A stretch of 64,000 nucleotides of DNA, from contig PCDI01000002.1 of the NCBI GenBank assembly GCA_002778195.1, positions 2,865,234-2,929,233 on the forward strand, given 5' to 3'. The notes below the pieces were generated by a model. The model worked only from the letters and a program-made list of their open reading frames with translations, ran no database searches and was not told the DNA's origin. The translations under genes and the position numbers were made by a program. The DNA comes from Raffaelea ambrosiae. Its lineage: Eukaryota > Ascomycota > Sordariomycetes > Ophiostomatales > Ophiostomataceae. Numbering within the stretch: position 1 is the stretch's first letter; every line of letters starts with the position of its first letter. Positions 1 through 10,413 of the stretch are shown one piece after another.

Positions 1-32
1 CCCCGGCGACCCCTCGTCCTCGTCTGCCCGCC

Positions 33-3000
33 ATGGATGAGGAGGTCCACGATCTGCTGCTGGGCCCCTTCCGGGACCTTCTTGAGAAGGCCCAGACGGC
101 GATCAAGACAGCCCAGGGTGCCGGCTATGGCAACATGCTCCAGGCCGCGCAAGTCCTGGCCCGGGAAGGCACGCGTTCGCTCAAGAACATCGAGCCGATG
201 GCCAACAAGCATCTGGCAAAGTACGGAGCCAACTTTGTCTTGTTTCTGAAAGACCACGGTGCGTGATAAAGAGTCTTTGTCTTTGTGTCTTTCTGTCTTT
301 CTGTCTTTCCGCGTCTGGCTCCCCTCCACCGCTGACCCAGACGCCTGCTAGACGGCATTGCCGAGCACGTCGACGCTCTCAACGAGCTCTTGTATGACTT
401 TGAAGACTTCGCCGAGCCAGACACGTTCGATGCCAGCAAGTTCAACGAGGTCGGCCAGCAGGCCCACGACGCGACACTGAGCATCAGCAAAACCCTGAGG
501 CGCATCAAGCTAGAAGTTCCGCAAGCTGCTGCGCCCACCTCGCCCTATGCTGAGCCGAGAACCTACCGGGTGGACAGCATGAGCACCATCAGCAACGTCA
601 GCAACATCGCGCCCGCAAGTCCCCGGCTCGACCCCCTCGCCCAGTCCGAAGATGCGGTTGCTGGACAGCCCCGGCTGTCGGCTGTGCAGCATTCCGACAC
701 CGTCCTGCACGTGGAAGACGATGACCAGGCGAGAGATGGAGATTACCCAGTCATGGGCATAGAATCCGGTCCGGATCTGGGCTACAATGGTGGGTCACGA
801 GCCGACTCCGTGCCGCAGTCCCCGACCGCCTCCAGGCGGTCAGTGGGATCGGCAATCCTGCCTTCCCCGGTGCCCGAGGACCCCCCTGCCGAGCCAAACA
901 CAAATCCCTGGCAGCTGGGCGCTCGCCCGCCGATCGACACCATCCCCGAGGGCGAGGAAGACTCGCTGGTCGGCGAGGTGGGCGCGCTCCTGGAGCCAAA
1001 TGGCACAATCGCTGACGGGGAGCCTTCGGACACAGCAGAGCGCCGACGGCGTGTGTCTGCACGCCCCGACTCGCCTACCTTTGGTCCTCTGTTCATGACC
1101 GGCCAGGAGGCGGCGGATGGCCCTGACAGCAGACAACGGGCGCTCTCTTCGTCTTCCGTCGCCGGCCCCTCTCAGCCTGCCACGCTGCGTCTGGACCACG
1201 GCGCCGATGCATGGCAGCAGCGCTTGGACGAAGAGGAGCGCCGTCGACAGGCGTCTGCCTCCGCCTCGGTCCATGGTTCGTTCATCAATGGTGGCTCCGA
1301 GCCACCTCCGCCCGGGAAGCCGGCATCGATTGCAGACCGTTCGTCATCGCCCCGAATGTCTGTGGTATCCGCAAACTGGTCTACACCTGCTCAGCTGCAG
1401 CCACCAGCGACCCGCGGACCGGCCACATATAGCCAGCAAACTGCATACACGGTAGAAACTACGGGCTCGTCACATACCAGCACCTCGACAAACGGCTCCG
1501 TCTTCACACCGACGTCCTCTGACGCCAATCCCAACAATCGCGGTTCCCTTGTGAGCCCCGTAACCCCCGGTGGTGGGCCCGCGCCTCACCTGTCGGGGTC
1601 GTTTGCTCCTGACCACCACCAGAATCCTGCGCCCATCATCGCTCTCCCAGCAATTCCAGATCGGCAAGCATCACCAGCCCGCCCGCTGTCTCACGACCAG
1701 GCCGATCTGGAGGTGGTCGAGCGAATGCCAGATTTTGAAGATGGCCTCATTCCCGTTGAGACGGCAAGCCAGCAGGAGCCGAAAGGCCCGTCTAACGAGG
1801 AAATATTGGCCAAACGCGCTGGCAACTGCAATATCGGACCGAACAGTTCTTTTCATCTGCTCAAGGGATTCTGCCCTGGTGCCAGAGAGGTCATCAACGG
1901 CGGCAAGGGCGTGCGGCAGGTCCAGAAACTGGTTAGTTTCTTTTCTTCCCTTTTTTATATTATTTTCACGATCTGTTGTCTCTGTTCAAATTCTATGATG
2001 TGCCTTGTTCTGGTCGGAGAAAACTAATGTGCTCTATACAGTCCTTCAGCGGCGGCGGAAACTATGCCGCCAAGTGCACCAGCTGCTTCTATGAGCTGCA
2101 GTGGTCTGACGTGGAGAAAGACCTGGTCAATGACCGTAAGCTTCGTACTGTCCTTCTCCTTTTTCTTTTCTTCTTGTTCCCCTTGCCCGGATGCGTCTTC
2201 CCGTGCTAACCAGACCACAGCAAATGCAAACTACAGACTGCACGGCGTCGGGTTCCGCCTGCGGTTTCTATCCAAGAGCCATCTTCCCTGTCGGTCGGTC
2301 GTGGACCCAGCGTACGCTTGTCTGTTCTGCCTCCAGGAGGGCCGAACAATTGAAGAGAGTGATGCCACTGTCTTTTTCAGCCAGAGCCAGCTGTTTTCGC
2401 ATCTGTCACGTCACCCACGGCCACTGCCTCACGTTCCGGGCGTTGTGGTGGTCGAAAGCGCGGAACGGCCGCCGGAGGTGCGCAACAACTATGACCTGCA
2501 CTTCATCCACCCACCTGTCCGGTCGCAGCTGGACGGCATCCGGCGTGAGCTGGACCAGCTTCCTACAGGAACAGCCGTGGAAACGTTCCGGAGGACACAC
2601 GGATCACTCCGGCGGCCCTTTGACGACGTGGTGCCTCTGCAGTTCCCGACGGGCGCCAAACTCGTCGGCATTGAATTTCCAGCCAAATACAAGGGCGAAT
2701 GGGGCATTGGCTGGTTTGACAACGTACGGGCACCCTTCCCTGCGGAGGCCGTGCGCCTCGACACGCCGCCCAGGACCGAGATCCGGGCGCGGGGAACGAG
2801 TGCTCTGCGGGCGACGTCGCGGTGGAAATGGGGCAGCACGAGCCCCTATAAGAACTCGGACTGGTTGCGTTTCGACAAGAACGAGACCATCACCAACATT
2901 GTTTGTATGTGCTGTCGTCTCATCCTTCTTGTCGTTCAGCATTTCTTGTCGTCCTGTCCTTCTTCCTGCGCCTTGCTAATGGTCTCCCTCTCTAGTTGCA

Positions 3001-3264
3001 AACCCAGAGCACTGGTGCTGGGCCGGTACAAACTCGCGCGGCAAATGGGGCTACTTCCCGCAATCACACATTGAGCCAAACTCGCTGCGAGAGACGACGG
3101 GAGCCAGTGACAAGGCCAGCATTGTGAGTGAGCGCGCCGGCAGCCGGCTGTTGTCGAGATTCCGCAGCACTACTTACAACAGCAACAGCACTGGCGGCGG
3201 CGGTAACAACGGTCTGCGACGCCCCGTCAGCATGGCCAGCACGTCGACCTCGTCGAGCCATTGA
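33..3264 (+). CDS. SH3 domain-containing protein, 950 aa, five exons
   Basis: Exons 33-258, 352-1931, 2042-2135, 2221-2904 and 2996-3264 join in frame to 950 codons. The start at 33 has a strong context (CCGCCATGG). The N-terminal ~130 residues are helical and soluble. A long Ser/Pro-rich, probably disordered stretch follows to about residue 560. The conserved C-terminal part has two Cys pairs (CTSC near residue 615, CLFC near 670, the second followed by two His), which could bind a metal. It ends in an SH3-like fold spanning exons 4 and 5, with NSDWLRFDKNETITNI and then WCWAGTNSRGKWGYFPQSHI, the typical WW...G.FP.xYV pattern. SH3 domains bind proline-rich ligands, so a scaffold role at the cortex or in signalling is inferred. 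I do not recognise a named yeast orthologue. Domain call good, function unknown. Confidence 0.85.
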
Positions 3265-3467
3265 GGCAGTTGAGCCTCTCCTGCCTGTGGTGCTCAGTCT
3301 CGGGCCTTTTTATTTCTTCTTGCCTTTCTCTCTTTTTGCCTGGTGTTCGTACCAGGTCTTCTCCTTGGGGGGTCTTTCTGGGTTCATGCCGGAATTTCCT
3401 TCGTACATTGCGTCATTTTTGGGACATTGCAAGCGATAGAACGGATGTGTGCAGCCTTGTTTGGATT

Positions 3468-3495
3468 GGGACTGGGACTGGGACTGGGACTGGGA
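3468..3495. repeat. (GGGACT)n hexamer microsatellite
   Basis: Four to five perfect tandem GGGACT units lie downstream of the SH3 gene, probably in its 3' UTR. Confidence 0.9.
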
Positions 3496-4339
3496 TGTCT
3501 GGACTGGATTTCTGGAGATCTGGATATCATTTTTGGTTGGCTTTTCTCTTCATTTCTCGTCTTTCTTTTCACATGATTTCGAGTTTCGCTTTCTACACCA
3601 CCGACACATACTATTATACCCCTCCGCCTGCCCGTCCATGCGGCTCAGACGACCCTTTTTTGTACTATACTAAGCCTTTTGGGTATTTTTACTCGTTTCT
3701 TCGTGTTTTCTTCTTTGTGTCTTACATCATTTTGAGCTGCTTTTGTGGAGTCCATCGGTTGCGTGGATTGGCCAATGGGTGGGATGGGGAAGGGATGACC
3801 AGACGATTGAATGAAACAGTGCTGTATTTGTCCTGTGATTGACCTTGGTCAAGCTCGAGTCGCGGCTCGGACGAACCTTGGACGAACCTTGGCCGAACTA
3901 CGAGGACTCACCTACGAGGGCCATTACCCCCGTGCCGTCTCCGGCTGTCTCTGCACCGACTATTAGGACAGGTCCACTTGGGGCCGTTTCGACAGGCAAA
4001 GCGCAGGCTTGCCTTATCTGGCAATGTTTCTAATTGGGGCTATGTGGCTGGTCAACTGTGCGTGGTCGAACCCCGCAAACCGACAACCGAGCTTTGGCCG
4101 GCGCGGGCCCAGGAAAACGAGCTGCTAGGCGCTCCACAGCAGGCGCCAGCAGAGATAGGGAGATCCTGCGTCGAGGTTGGCTCGGGCGACCGCAACAAAG
4201 CCGCTGACTGACGTGCGTGTTCTGTTGCCCACCATCCATCCTGCGATCTTGGCCGTGCCGTTATGTGGGCGACAAGATATAATAACTGCCCACTGCTGCC
4301 GCCAGTCTCGTCTCGTTGCCCATTGCTGCTGCTGCCAGG

Positions 4340-4662
4340 TCTTCCCCATCTCTTGTCTTATCCTCTTCTCCATCTTTCGTCTTCCCCATCTTTTCTCTCT
4401 TCTCCATTCTTTTTTTTTTCCCTCTCTTCTCCGTCTTCTCCACACTCGGCACTTCTATGTGCCGTCGCCATCCGTCCTGCCTTGACAGCTTCCTCGTCCG
4501 TCGATAAGCTCTGCCAATTGACCTCCACGGCCTGCCATTGTCTTCCGGTGACCATCCGCAGCCGTTGACAGCCACTTGCAGCCTCGCGCAGCCTCTCGCA
4601 ACCTCGCACAACTCCTTTTCTCTCCCTTTCTCTCTCTCGCCTCCTTTCGTCCTCTTCTCACC
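4340..4662 (+). promoter_or_regulatory. Pyrimidine-rich core promoter / 5' leader of the lactate dehydrogenase gene
   Basis: Dense CT tracts (4330-4440 and 4610-4660) run up to the ATG at 4663. Such tracts are common around transcription starts and leaders of well-expressed filamentous fungal genes. No clear TATA box is seen. The transcription start is not determined. Confidence 0.45.
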
Positions 4663-6195
4663 ATGGGACTGACCGCTGCCGAGGTCAGCAAGCACAAGAG
4701 CGCCGACTCGTGCTGGGTCATTGTGCACGGCCAGGCCTACGATGTCACCGAGTTCCTGCCCGAGCACCCGGGCGGCACCAAGATCATCCTCAAGTACGCC
4801 GGCCGCGATGCCTCGTCGGCCTTCGACCCCGTGCACCCGCCCGACACCCTGGACAAGTACCTCGACAAGTCCAAGCACCTCGGCCCCGTGACCGACATGG
4901 CCAGCATCCACGCCGCCGAGGCCGCCCGCGAAAAGACCCCCGAGGAGCTTGCCGAGGCCGCCGAGGATGCCGCCGTGGCCGAGGCCCGCGCCCTCATGCC
5001 GCCCCTCGAGAGCTTCTTCAACCTGACCGACTTCGAGGCCGTCGCCCGCCGCGTCATGAAGAAGGGCGCCTGGGCCTACTACTCGAGCGCGGCCGACGAC
5101 GAGATCTCGCTGCGCGAGAACCGCGCCGCCTTCCAGCGCGTGTGGTTCCGCCCCAAGATCCTGGTCGACGTCGAGAAAGTCGACCTGTCCACCACCATGC
5201 TCGGCAGCAAGGTGTCCGCGCCCTTTTACGTCACCGCCACGGCGCTCGGCAAGCTCGGCCACCCCGAGGGCGAGACCGTGCTGACCCGCGCCGCCGCCAA
5301 GCACAACGTCATCCAGATGATCCCCACGCTGGCGTCGTGCTCGTTTGACGAGATTGTCGACGCCGTCGAGAGCCCCGGCAACCCGAACCAGTGGCTGCAG
5401 CTGTACGTCAACAAGGACCGCGAGGTGACCAAGCGCATCATCCAGCACGCCGAGGCCCGCGGGTGCCGCGCCCTGTTCATCACCGTCGACGCCCCGCAGC
5501 TGGGCCGCCGCGAAAAGGACATGCGCGCCAAGGCCGCCGCGCTGGGCGACGGCGGCAGTGCCGTGCAGAAGGAGGAGGGCGAGAAGACGGACAACTCGCA
5601 GGGCGCCGCGCGCGCCATCTCGAGCTTCATCGACCCGAGCCTCAGCTGGGCCGACCTGCCGTGGTTCCGGTCCGTGACCAAGCTGCCCATTGTGCTCAAG
5701 GGCGTGCAGCGCGCCGAGGACGTGGTGCGTGCGGCCGAGACGGGCATCGTCGACGGCGTGGTGCTGTCGAACCACGGCGGCCGGCAGCTCGACTATGCGC
5801 GATCCAGTCTGGAGGTGCTGGCGGAGGCCATGCCGGTGCTCAAGGCGCGCGGTCTGGAGCACCGCCTGGAAATCTTCATCGACGGCGGTCTGCGGCGGGC
5901 CACGGACGTGCTCAAGGCTCTGTGCCTGGGCGCGCGCGGCATTGGCATCGGCCGTCCCTTTTTGTATGCGATGGCGACGTACGGCGTGGAGGGTGTGGTG
6001 CGGGCCATGTCGCTGCTCAAGGACGAGCTGGAGATGGACATGCGGCTGCTGGGCGCGCCGGCGATCCGGGATCTGGGGCCGGAGCTGGTGGACACGCGTT
6101 CGCTGACATCACATCCGAACGGTGTGCCAGAAGATTTCCTGGGAGTGGAAGCGTACGACCGGCTGCAGACGCCGCAGCAGAAAGCGAAGTTGTAG
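4663..6195 (+). CDS. CYB2: L-lactate dehydrogenase (cytochrome), flavocytochrome b2 type, 510 aa, intronless
   Basis: Oxidises L-lactate to pyruvate and passes electrons through FMN and heme b2 to cytochrome c. Residues ~4-78 form a cytochrome b5 domain. The axial histidines are H35 (in HPGG) and H58, spaced 23 apart as in yeast Cyb2. Residues ~110-495 are the FMN-dependent alpha-hydroxyacid dehydrogenase barrel. It contains YYSSAADDE, LQLYVNKDR, FITVDAPQLGRRE, the flavin-contacting lysine in VLKGVQ, the base H371 in SNHGGRQLDY, and a C-terminal IDGGLRRATDVLKAL / GIGRPFLYA phosphate-binding segment. The start at 4663 (CACCATGGG) lies only a few residues before the b5 domain, so the annotated protein has no mitochondrial presequence, unlike yeast Cyb2. 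Its location (cytosol or intermembrane space) is therefore open. Related 2-hydroxyacid oxidases with b5 domains cannot be fully excluded. Confidence 0.9.
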   Translation: MGLTAAEVSKHKSADSCWVIVHGQAYDVTEFLPEHPGGTKIILKYAGRDASSAFDPVHPPDTLDKYLDKSKHLGPVTDMASIHAAEAAREKTPEELAEAAEDAAVAEARALMPPLESFFNLTDFEAVARRVMKKGAWAYYSSAADDEISLRENRAAFQRVWFRPKILVDVEKVDLSTTMLGSKVSAPFYVTATALGKLGHPEGETVLTRAAAKHNVIQMIPTLASCSFDEIVDAVESPGNPNQWLQLYVNKDREVTKRIIQHAEARGCRALFITVDAPQLGRREKDMRAKAAALGDGGSAVQKEEGEKTDNSQGAARAISSFIDPSLSWADLPWFRSVTKLPIVLKGVQRAEDVVRAAETGIVDGVVLSNHGGRQLDYARSSLEVLAEAMPVLKARGLEHRLEIFIDGGLRRATDVLKALCLGARGIGIGRPFLYAMATYGVEGVVRAMSLLKDELEMDMRLLGAPAIRDLGPELVDTRSLTSHPNGVPEDFLGVEAYDRLQTPQQKAKL

Positions 6196-7209
6196 AGAAC
6201 GAGCGAAGGGACGAGCGGAGCGAGGAAGGAAAAAGAGGGGAGAGAGAAAAATCGAGCGAGGCGAGGAAAGAAGACGGGCGGAGCGAGAAAAGAAGACGGG
6301 TGGAGCGAGAAAAGAAGACGGGTGAGAAAAGAAGACGGGCGAGAAAAGAAGACGGGCGAGAAAAGAAGACGGGCGAGAAAAGAAGACGGGCGAGAAAAGA
6401 AGACGGGCGGAGCGAGGAGAAAGGGGAAGGCGTTCATTATGACATGGCGTTCTCCATGGGAGAGGGAAACATTTAACGCAACGACAAAAACGACAAAAAG
6501 AACCCCCTAAAAAAACCCCAGCAAAACAACACATGCGATGGGCCAATCTCGAACAACAAGACCTGCGGCTGCGACTCTGTACTTACATGTTTTGCATATA
6601 GAACAAAGACGGGAAAGACCTTTTTTTCTTTGCTTTTTTGTTGCTTTTATTTTGCTTTTCTTTGCTTTACTTCTGGCAGTTTGTCTGGTGCTTTCTTTAG
6701 TGCTTCCTCTGCATGTAATGAAGAGATATGTCCGCTATAATCGTTTTGTATGCCCCTTTCTGCCCATTGGCTATAACCAGAGATATATATATATATATGC
6801 AACAAGTCTATTGTTATCAGTGAACCGTCTATGCTGCCAGCTGCCCTGTACCCTCCCGAAATCAAACGCCGGTTGTGCGCGTGTTCCCGTATGCCCGTGT
6901 GGAGACTGCTTGATAACAATAAATCGCCGGTGAAACTGTGCTTTTGGGCGATTGGTGCCATGCTATGCCACTAGCTTCTTTAATCGGTAGTTTTTGTATG
7001 CCCGTGTGTCCAATCCAAACCCAGTCGACCTGTGTCATCATCAGCTTACCACTTGTAATGATAACAGTATCCTTCTTACTCCTGTTCCGCCACCCGGGAT
7101 GGCGTCTTACCGTCTCTGCCGGTCATCTCTGATGCGTCTTACCATGGCATCCCATCTCAGATATTGTTCTGTGTACGGTAACGCCGTCCCGTCTTTCTTC
7201 TGACAAACT
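6196..7209. other. Intergenic between convergent lactate dehydrogenase and MFS genes
   Basis: Holds the two 3' ends, a purine-rich minisatellite, a T-rich stretch and a short (AT)n run near 6783-6798. I see no gene. Confidence 0.7.
6262..6420. repeat. Purine-rich minisatellite, 17- and 22-bp units
   Basis: About eight tandem copies of a core GAGAAAAGAAGACGGGC. The first units are 22 bp (with an extra GGAGC) and later ones are 17 bp. The array starts about 65 bases past the lactate dehydrogenase stop, so it probably lies in that gene's 3' UTR. Confidence 0.9.
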
Positions 7210-9648
7210 CTATTCCAACTTCAAAGGGTACTTCTTCCGAATCATGGCACCGTAGCGGTAGAGAAAAAGCGGCACGGGAATGAGGACCACGCAGATAAAC
7301 CCCAGCAGGCTGTTGCCCCAGCCCAGGCCGAGAGAGGCGTACAACTTGGGGCCGGCCAGTGGCAGAAAGGCGCCCACGAGCGAGCGCAACACTGTAAAGG
7401 CAGCAATACCGCTGGCAGCGTAGAACCCGTTCACGTCAATGACGTAGGCTTGCAGCGGCTGCCATATGCCGATGATGGCGAAGCCGTAAGGGAAGAGGCC
7501 AATGACGGGGACGATCCACTGTGAGATAGGTCAGATGGGAGACACGGGGATTGTGGGAATGATAGATGAGAACAAAAAATAGGAAAAGACTAATTAGAGA
7601 GACCAGGTAAAGGGATAAGTAAAGAGACCAAAGAGACCAAAGAGACCAAAGAAACCTACATGGGTGTGCTTTTCGGCCGACCAGCCATACCAGAAAAAGG
7701 TAATGGGAAGCAGACAGGCAAAGTAGATGCAGTCAACCAGACGCATTTCAGGCTCGAACGCGCCATTGTTCTGTTTGGTCAGCCGCACGACAGTGCGGTC
7801 GGATAGGTGGGCAAACAAGAAGAGGCCGGTCGTGAATCTGGGGAGAAAGAGACGAGGCGTCGGGTTAGTCGCTTCGTCGCCATATGGAAAAAAAAAAGAA
7901 AAAAAAAGATAAAAAAAGAGGGTAAATATCTGTGCATAGCAACTGCGTCACAGAAAAAGGCAAAACCATTGCCAAAAACATAGAAAGCATAGAGACACCA
8001 CACATACCCTAAGCCTATGGGAATATAAACGAGGCCTGTTATGCCAATACCCCATCCGTACTGGCCTTGGAAGACGATGGGAATGGTGTTGAAGAGAAGA
8101 TACAGGACGCCGTAGGCGAAAGCGACATAGACCGATGCGAATAGCAGCACGGGGGACAAGAAGAGCATCTTGAGTGGGCGGATCAGGCCCTGGAGCAGGA
8201 TGGATTGGAGCGACTTGTGCGGCGTGTCGGGATCGGCGTAGCAGCTATAGAGATCACTGCGGCCCAGCTCCTTGGACAGATTCTTCACCTTCCGCCCGAT
8301 GAGCACATGGGAGTTCGTCTCGGAGGCGTAGGCAGCCAGGAAAGCCGTGGCAATGGCACCGGGGATCAGAGTGACCCAGAAATCCCAGCGCCACCCGATG
8401 GTTTGGGCCAGCCAGGCGCCGGCTACGGGGCCAACAGACGGGCCAATTCTGTTTTCGGCGGCGCAAAGGTGCATCAGCAAATGCAACGTGGTGGTGAGAC
8501 CTGCTGCGACACGGCAGAGAGGTGTGGGCAGTGCGACCGATGGACAGGACATGGATGCGGGAAGAGGGTGGGACGGTGGGCCGGTGGGACGGAGGGACGG
8601 ACAGAAAGACCAAAACAAAAAAAAACGCCGAGAGCTGGCAGGGTCGGTGGGAGTCACTTACAGCGGCCCGATGGTCCAGACAGTGAGGGCAAGGCCTCTC
8701 TCCTCAATGGGAAACTTGTTGGGGTAAGATGCCGTGTTAGCCGAGTGTGTGTGCGTGCACATAGTGCGTGCGTGTGTGCCGGCGAGAAAGACAAAGGCAC
8801 ATGCAAGGCCAGTCCAGTGGCTGGTTCTGTGTTCCCCAACTTACCAGATCAGCAATGATCGCCCCGCCCAGCGCCATGCTGGCGCTTCCGCCGATGCCCG
8901 ACAGGAGGCGGAAGACAATCAGGGCGTCGAGAGACGGCGCGAGGGCGCATCCAATCTGCCAGGCGCAGAAGAAGACGTTGGCGATGGTGAGCACAATGAG
9001 CCGCCCGTAGACCTCGGACAGGCCAGCAAGGACTAGCTGGTTAGAAAGAAGAACGGGAGAAAGAAAAGACACAAAGAAGTGGGCTCGCGCAGACAACGAG
9101 CAGATCGTCAACATACACAACGGCCCGACAGCGTAGCCTCTAGTAGTGGTCTCCGGGTCAGCAAACGGCGGGAAAGCAAGGCCCTCCTGGCTGCGCGTGT
9201 ACACCACTCACATTAGATAGATGCTCACCGAGAGCGACACGATGGTGACGTTGTGGTCAGCAAAGTCGTCCTCGAGATAGGTGATGCCGGGTGCCAGGAT
9301 GGACGACGCAAACGGAGTCATGAAGGTGATGGCGCCCACGGCGCCCATGATGATCCACTTGCGGCGGCTGGGGAAGTTGCGCGGCATCTTTGGGTCGTCG
9401 GCGCCGTCCCAGCCGACGACTCCCCTGTCCAGATCCGACAGGGGGATGGCCGGCGCGGCCACGGGCTCGAGCGGTTCCCGGCGGAAGGCGGAGCTGGCCC
9501 TGCTGGCGATGCGCGACACGGAGTGGCGGAGGCTCTCGTGGAGACTGTGGCGGTCCGCATCGTCGGCCGCGTGGTGGCCGGCGCTGTCTGGATGGGCATG
9601 GCCACCACGGCTGTATGGATTGGCGTAGTTGGTGGAGTCTTCGAGGGT

Positions 9649-9685
<37 letters not shown>

Positions 9686-9837
9686 TAGCTATGGCTATGG
9701 CTTGTGCGAGTGGCTCGCTTGGTCTGGGCGTCTTCTATCTGGGCTTCGTCTTTCTCTGACGAGGAGACAGAGGACGGGGCGACAGACTGCGATGCGAATG
9801 CGGCCTCGAGGGCCTTTTCCTCGTCTTGAGGGGCCAT
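7210..9837 (-). CDS. MFS multidrug transporter (DHA1 / polyamine-type), 605 aa, seven exons
   Basis: Exons 9837-9212, 9139-9117, 9032-8845, 8714-8662, 8448-8008, 7837-7660 and 7518-7210 join in frame to 605 codons. The N-terminal ~175 residues are cytosolic and hydrophilic, with 12 consecutive Asp at 52-63. Transmembrane segments then follow the usual 12-TM pattern of the drug:H+ antiporter family. Visible signatures are SSILAPGI, GYAVGPL, LSEVYGR, FRLLSGIGGSASMALGG and a motif-C-like IGPSVGPVAGAWLAQ, plus a middle cytosolic loop (residues ~345-400). Exon 2 is only 23 nt, yet it encodes the conserved GYAVGPL. Such proteins export drugs, polyamines or toxic metabolites across the plasma membrane using the proton gradient. 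The substrate cannot be read from sequence. No biosynthetic cluster surrounds it. Confidence 0.88.
9648..9684 (-). repeat. (GTC)n / Asp-encoding trinucleotide repeat in the MFS coding sequence
   Basis: About twelve GTC units on the + strand read GAC on the coding strand and give the poly-Asp run in the cytosolic N-terminus. Confidence 0.9.
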
Positions 9838-9934
9838 CGTGGTGGTGGTGGGAGGCCCAAGTCGGTGGATTGAGAAGGGAAAGACAGCGGGGCTTGGCCG
9901 AGGAGCAGAGGAACTGAGAAGAAGAAGCGCTCCA

Positions 9935-10003
9935 GGAAGGGAGCAAGGGAAGGAGCAAGGGAAGGAGCAAGGGAAGGAGCGAGGGAAGGAGCAAGGGAAC
10001 CTT
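9935..10003. repeat. 12-bp tandem repeat (GGGAAGGAGCAA)
   Basis: Five to six copies of GGGAAGGAGCAA with one variant (GAGCGA). It lies about 100-165 bases upstream of the MFS start and is probably transcribed as its leader. Confidence 0.9.
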
Positions 10004-10337
10004 TTGAAGGAACTCTTAAAGGAAACCGCGCAGTTGAGGCACACACACAAACGGCAGGAGCGAACAATACGACAAGGCTCTGGGGGGGGGGGGGCAGCTG
10101 ACAAATGTAGACAAGTCGGAGTGACAAATGGAGACAAGTCGTGGAGTGAAATTCAAAACAGGGATGCGTCAAGAAAAGACGGTGTCGAGGCGGAAGCGCG
10201 ACGGAAGCAAGACGAAGCCAACAAACCGATTGGCAGATGCTGCACCGCAACCCGCCGACTTGGTGTGCATCTTGGCAGGCCGAACAGAGACGTAGTGCTT
10301 CGGCGAGTCAGGTGTCATAGCCACCACATGGCGCCGG

Positions 10338-10413
10338 CCAGAGACCGAGCCAGAGACTGAACCAGAGACTGAACCAGAAAACGAGCCAGAAAACGAGCCA
10401 GATAACGAGCCAC
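10338..10413. repeat. 12-bp tandem repeat (GAGCCAGAAAAC / GAACCAGAGACT)
   Basis: Six to seven imperfect 12-bp units lie about 500 bases upstream of the MFS start. The unit is unrelated to the nearer GGGAAGGAGCAA array. Confidence 0.85.

Larger units (their letters stand above)
3265..4662. other. Intergenic: 3' UTR of the SH3 gene and promoter/leader of the lactate dehydrogenase gene
   Basis: No supportable gene. The first ~500 bases are T-rich and carry a short GGGACT repeat. The last ~320 bases are pyrimidine-rich and lead into the next start codon. Confidence 0.7.

Noticed and set aside
4261..5862. 533-codon antisense open frame over the lactate dehydrogenase gene
   Set aside because: It mirrors the GC-biased codons of the sense gene and its translation is Gly/Ala/Val/Leu/Asp-rich without family features. 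The sense frame encodes a fully conserved enzyme.
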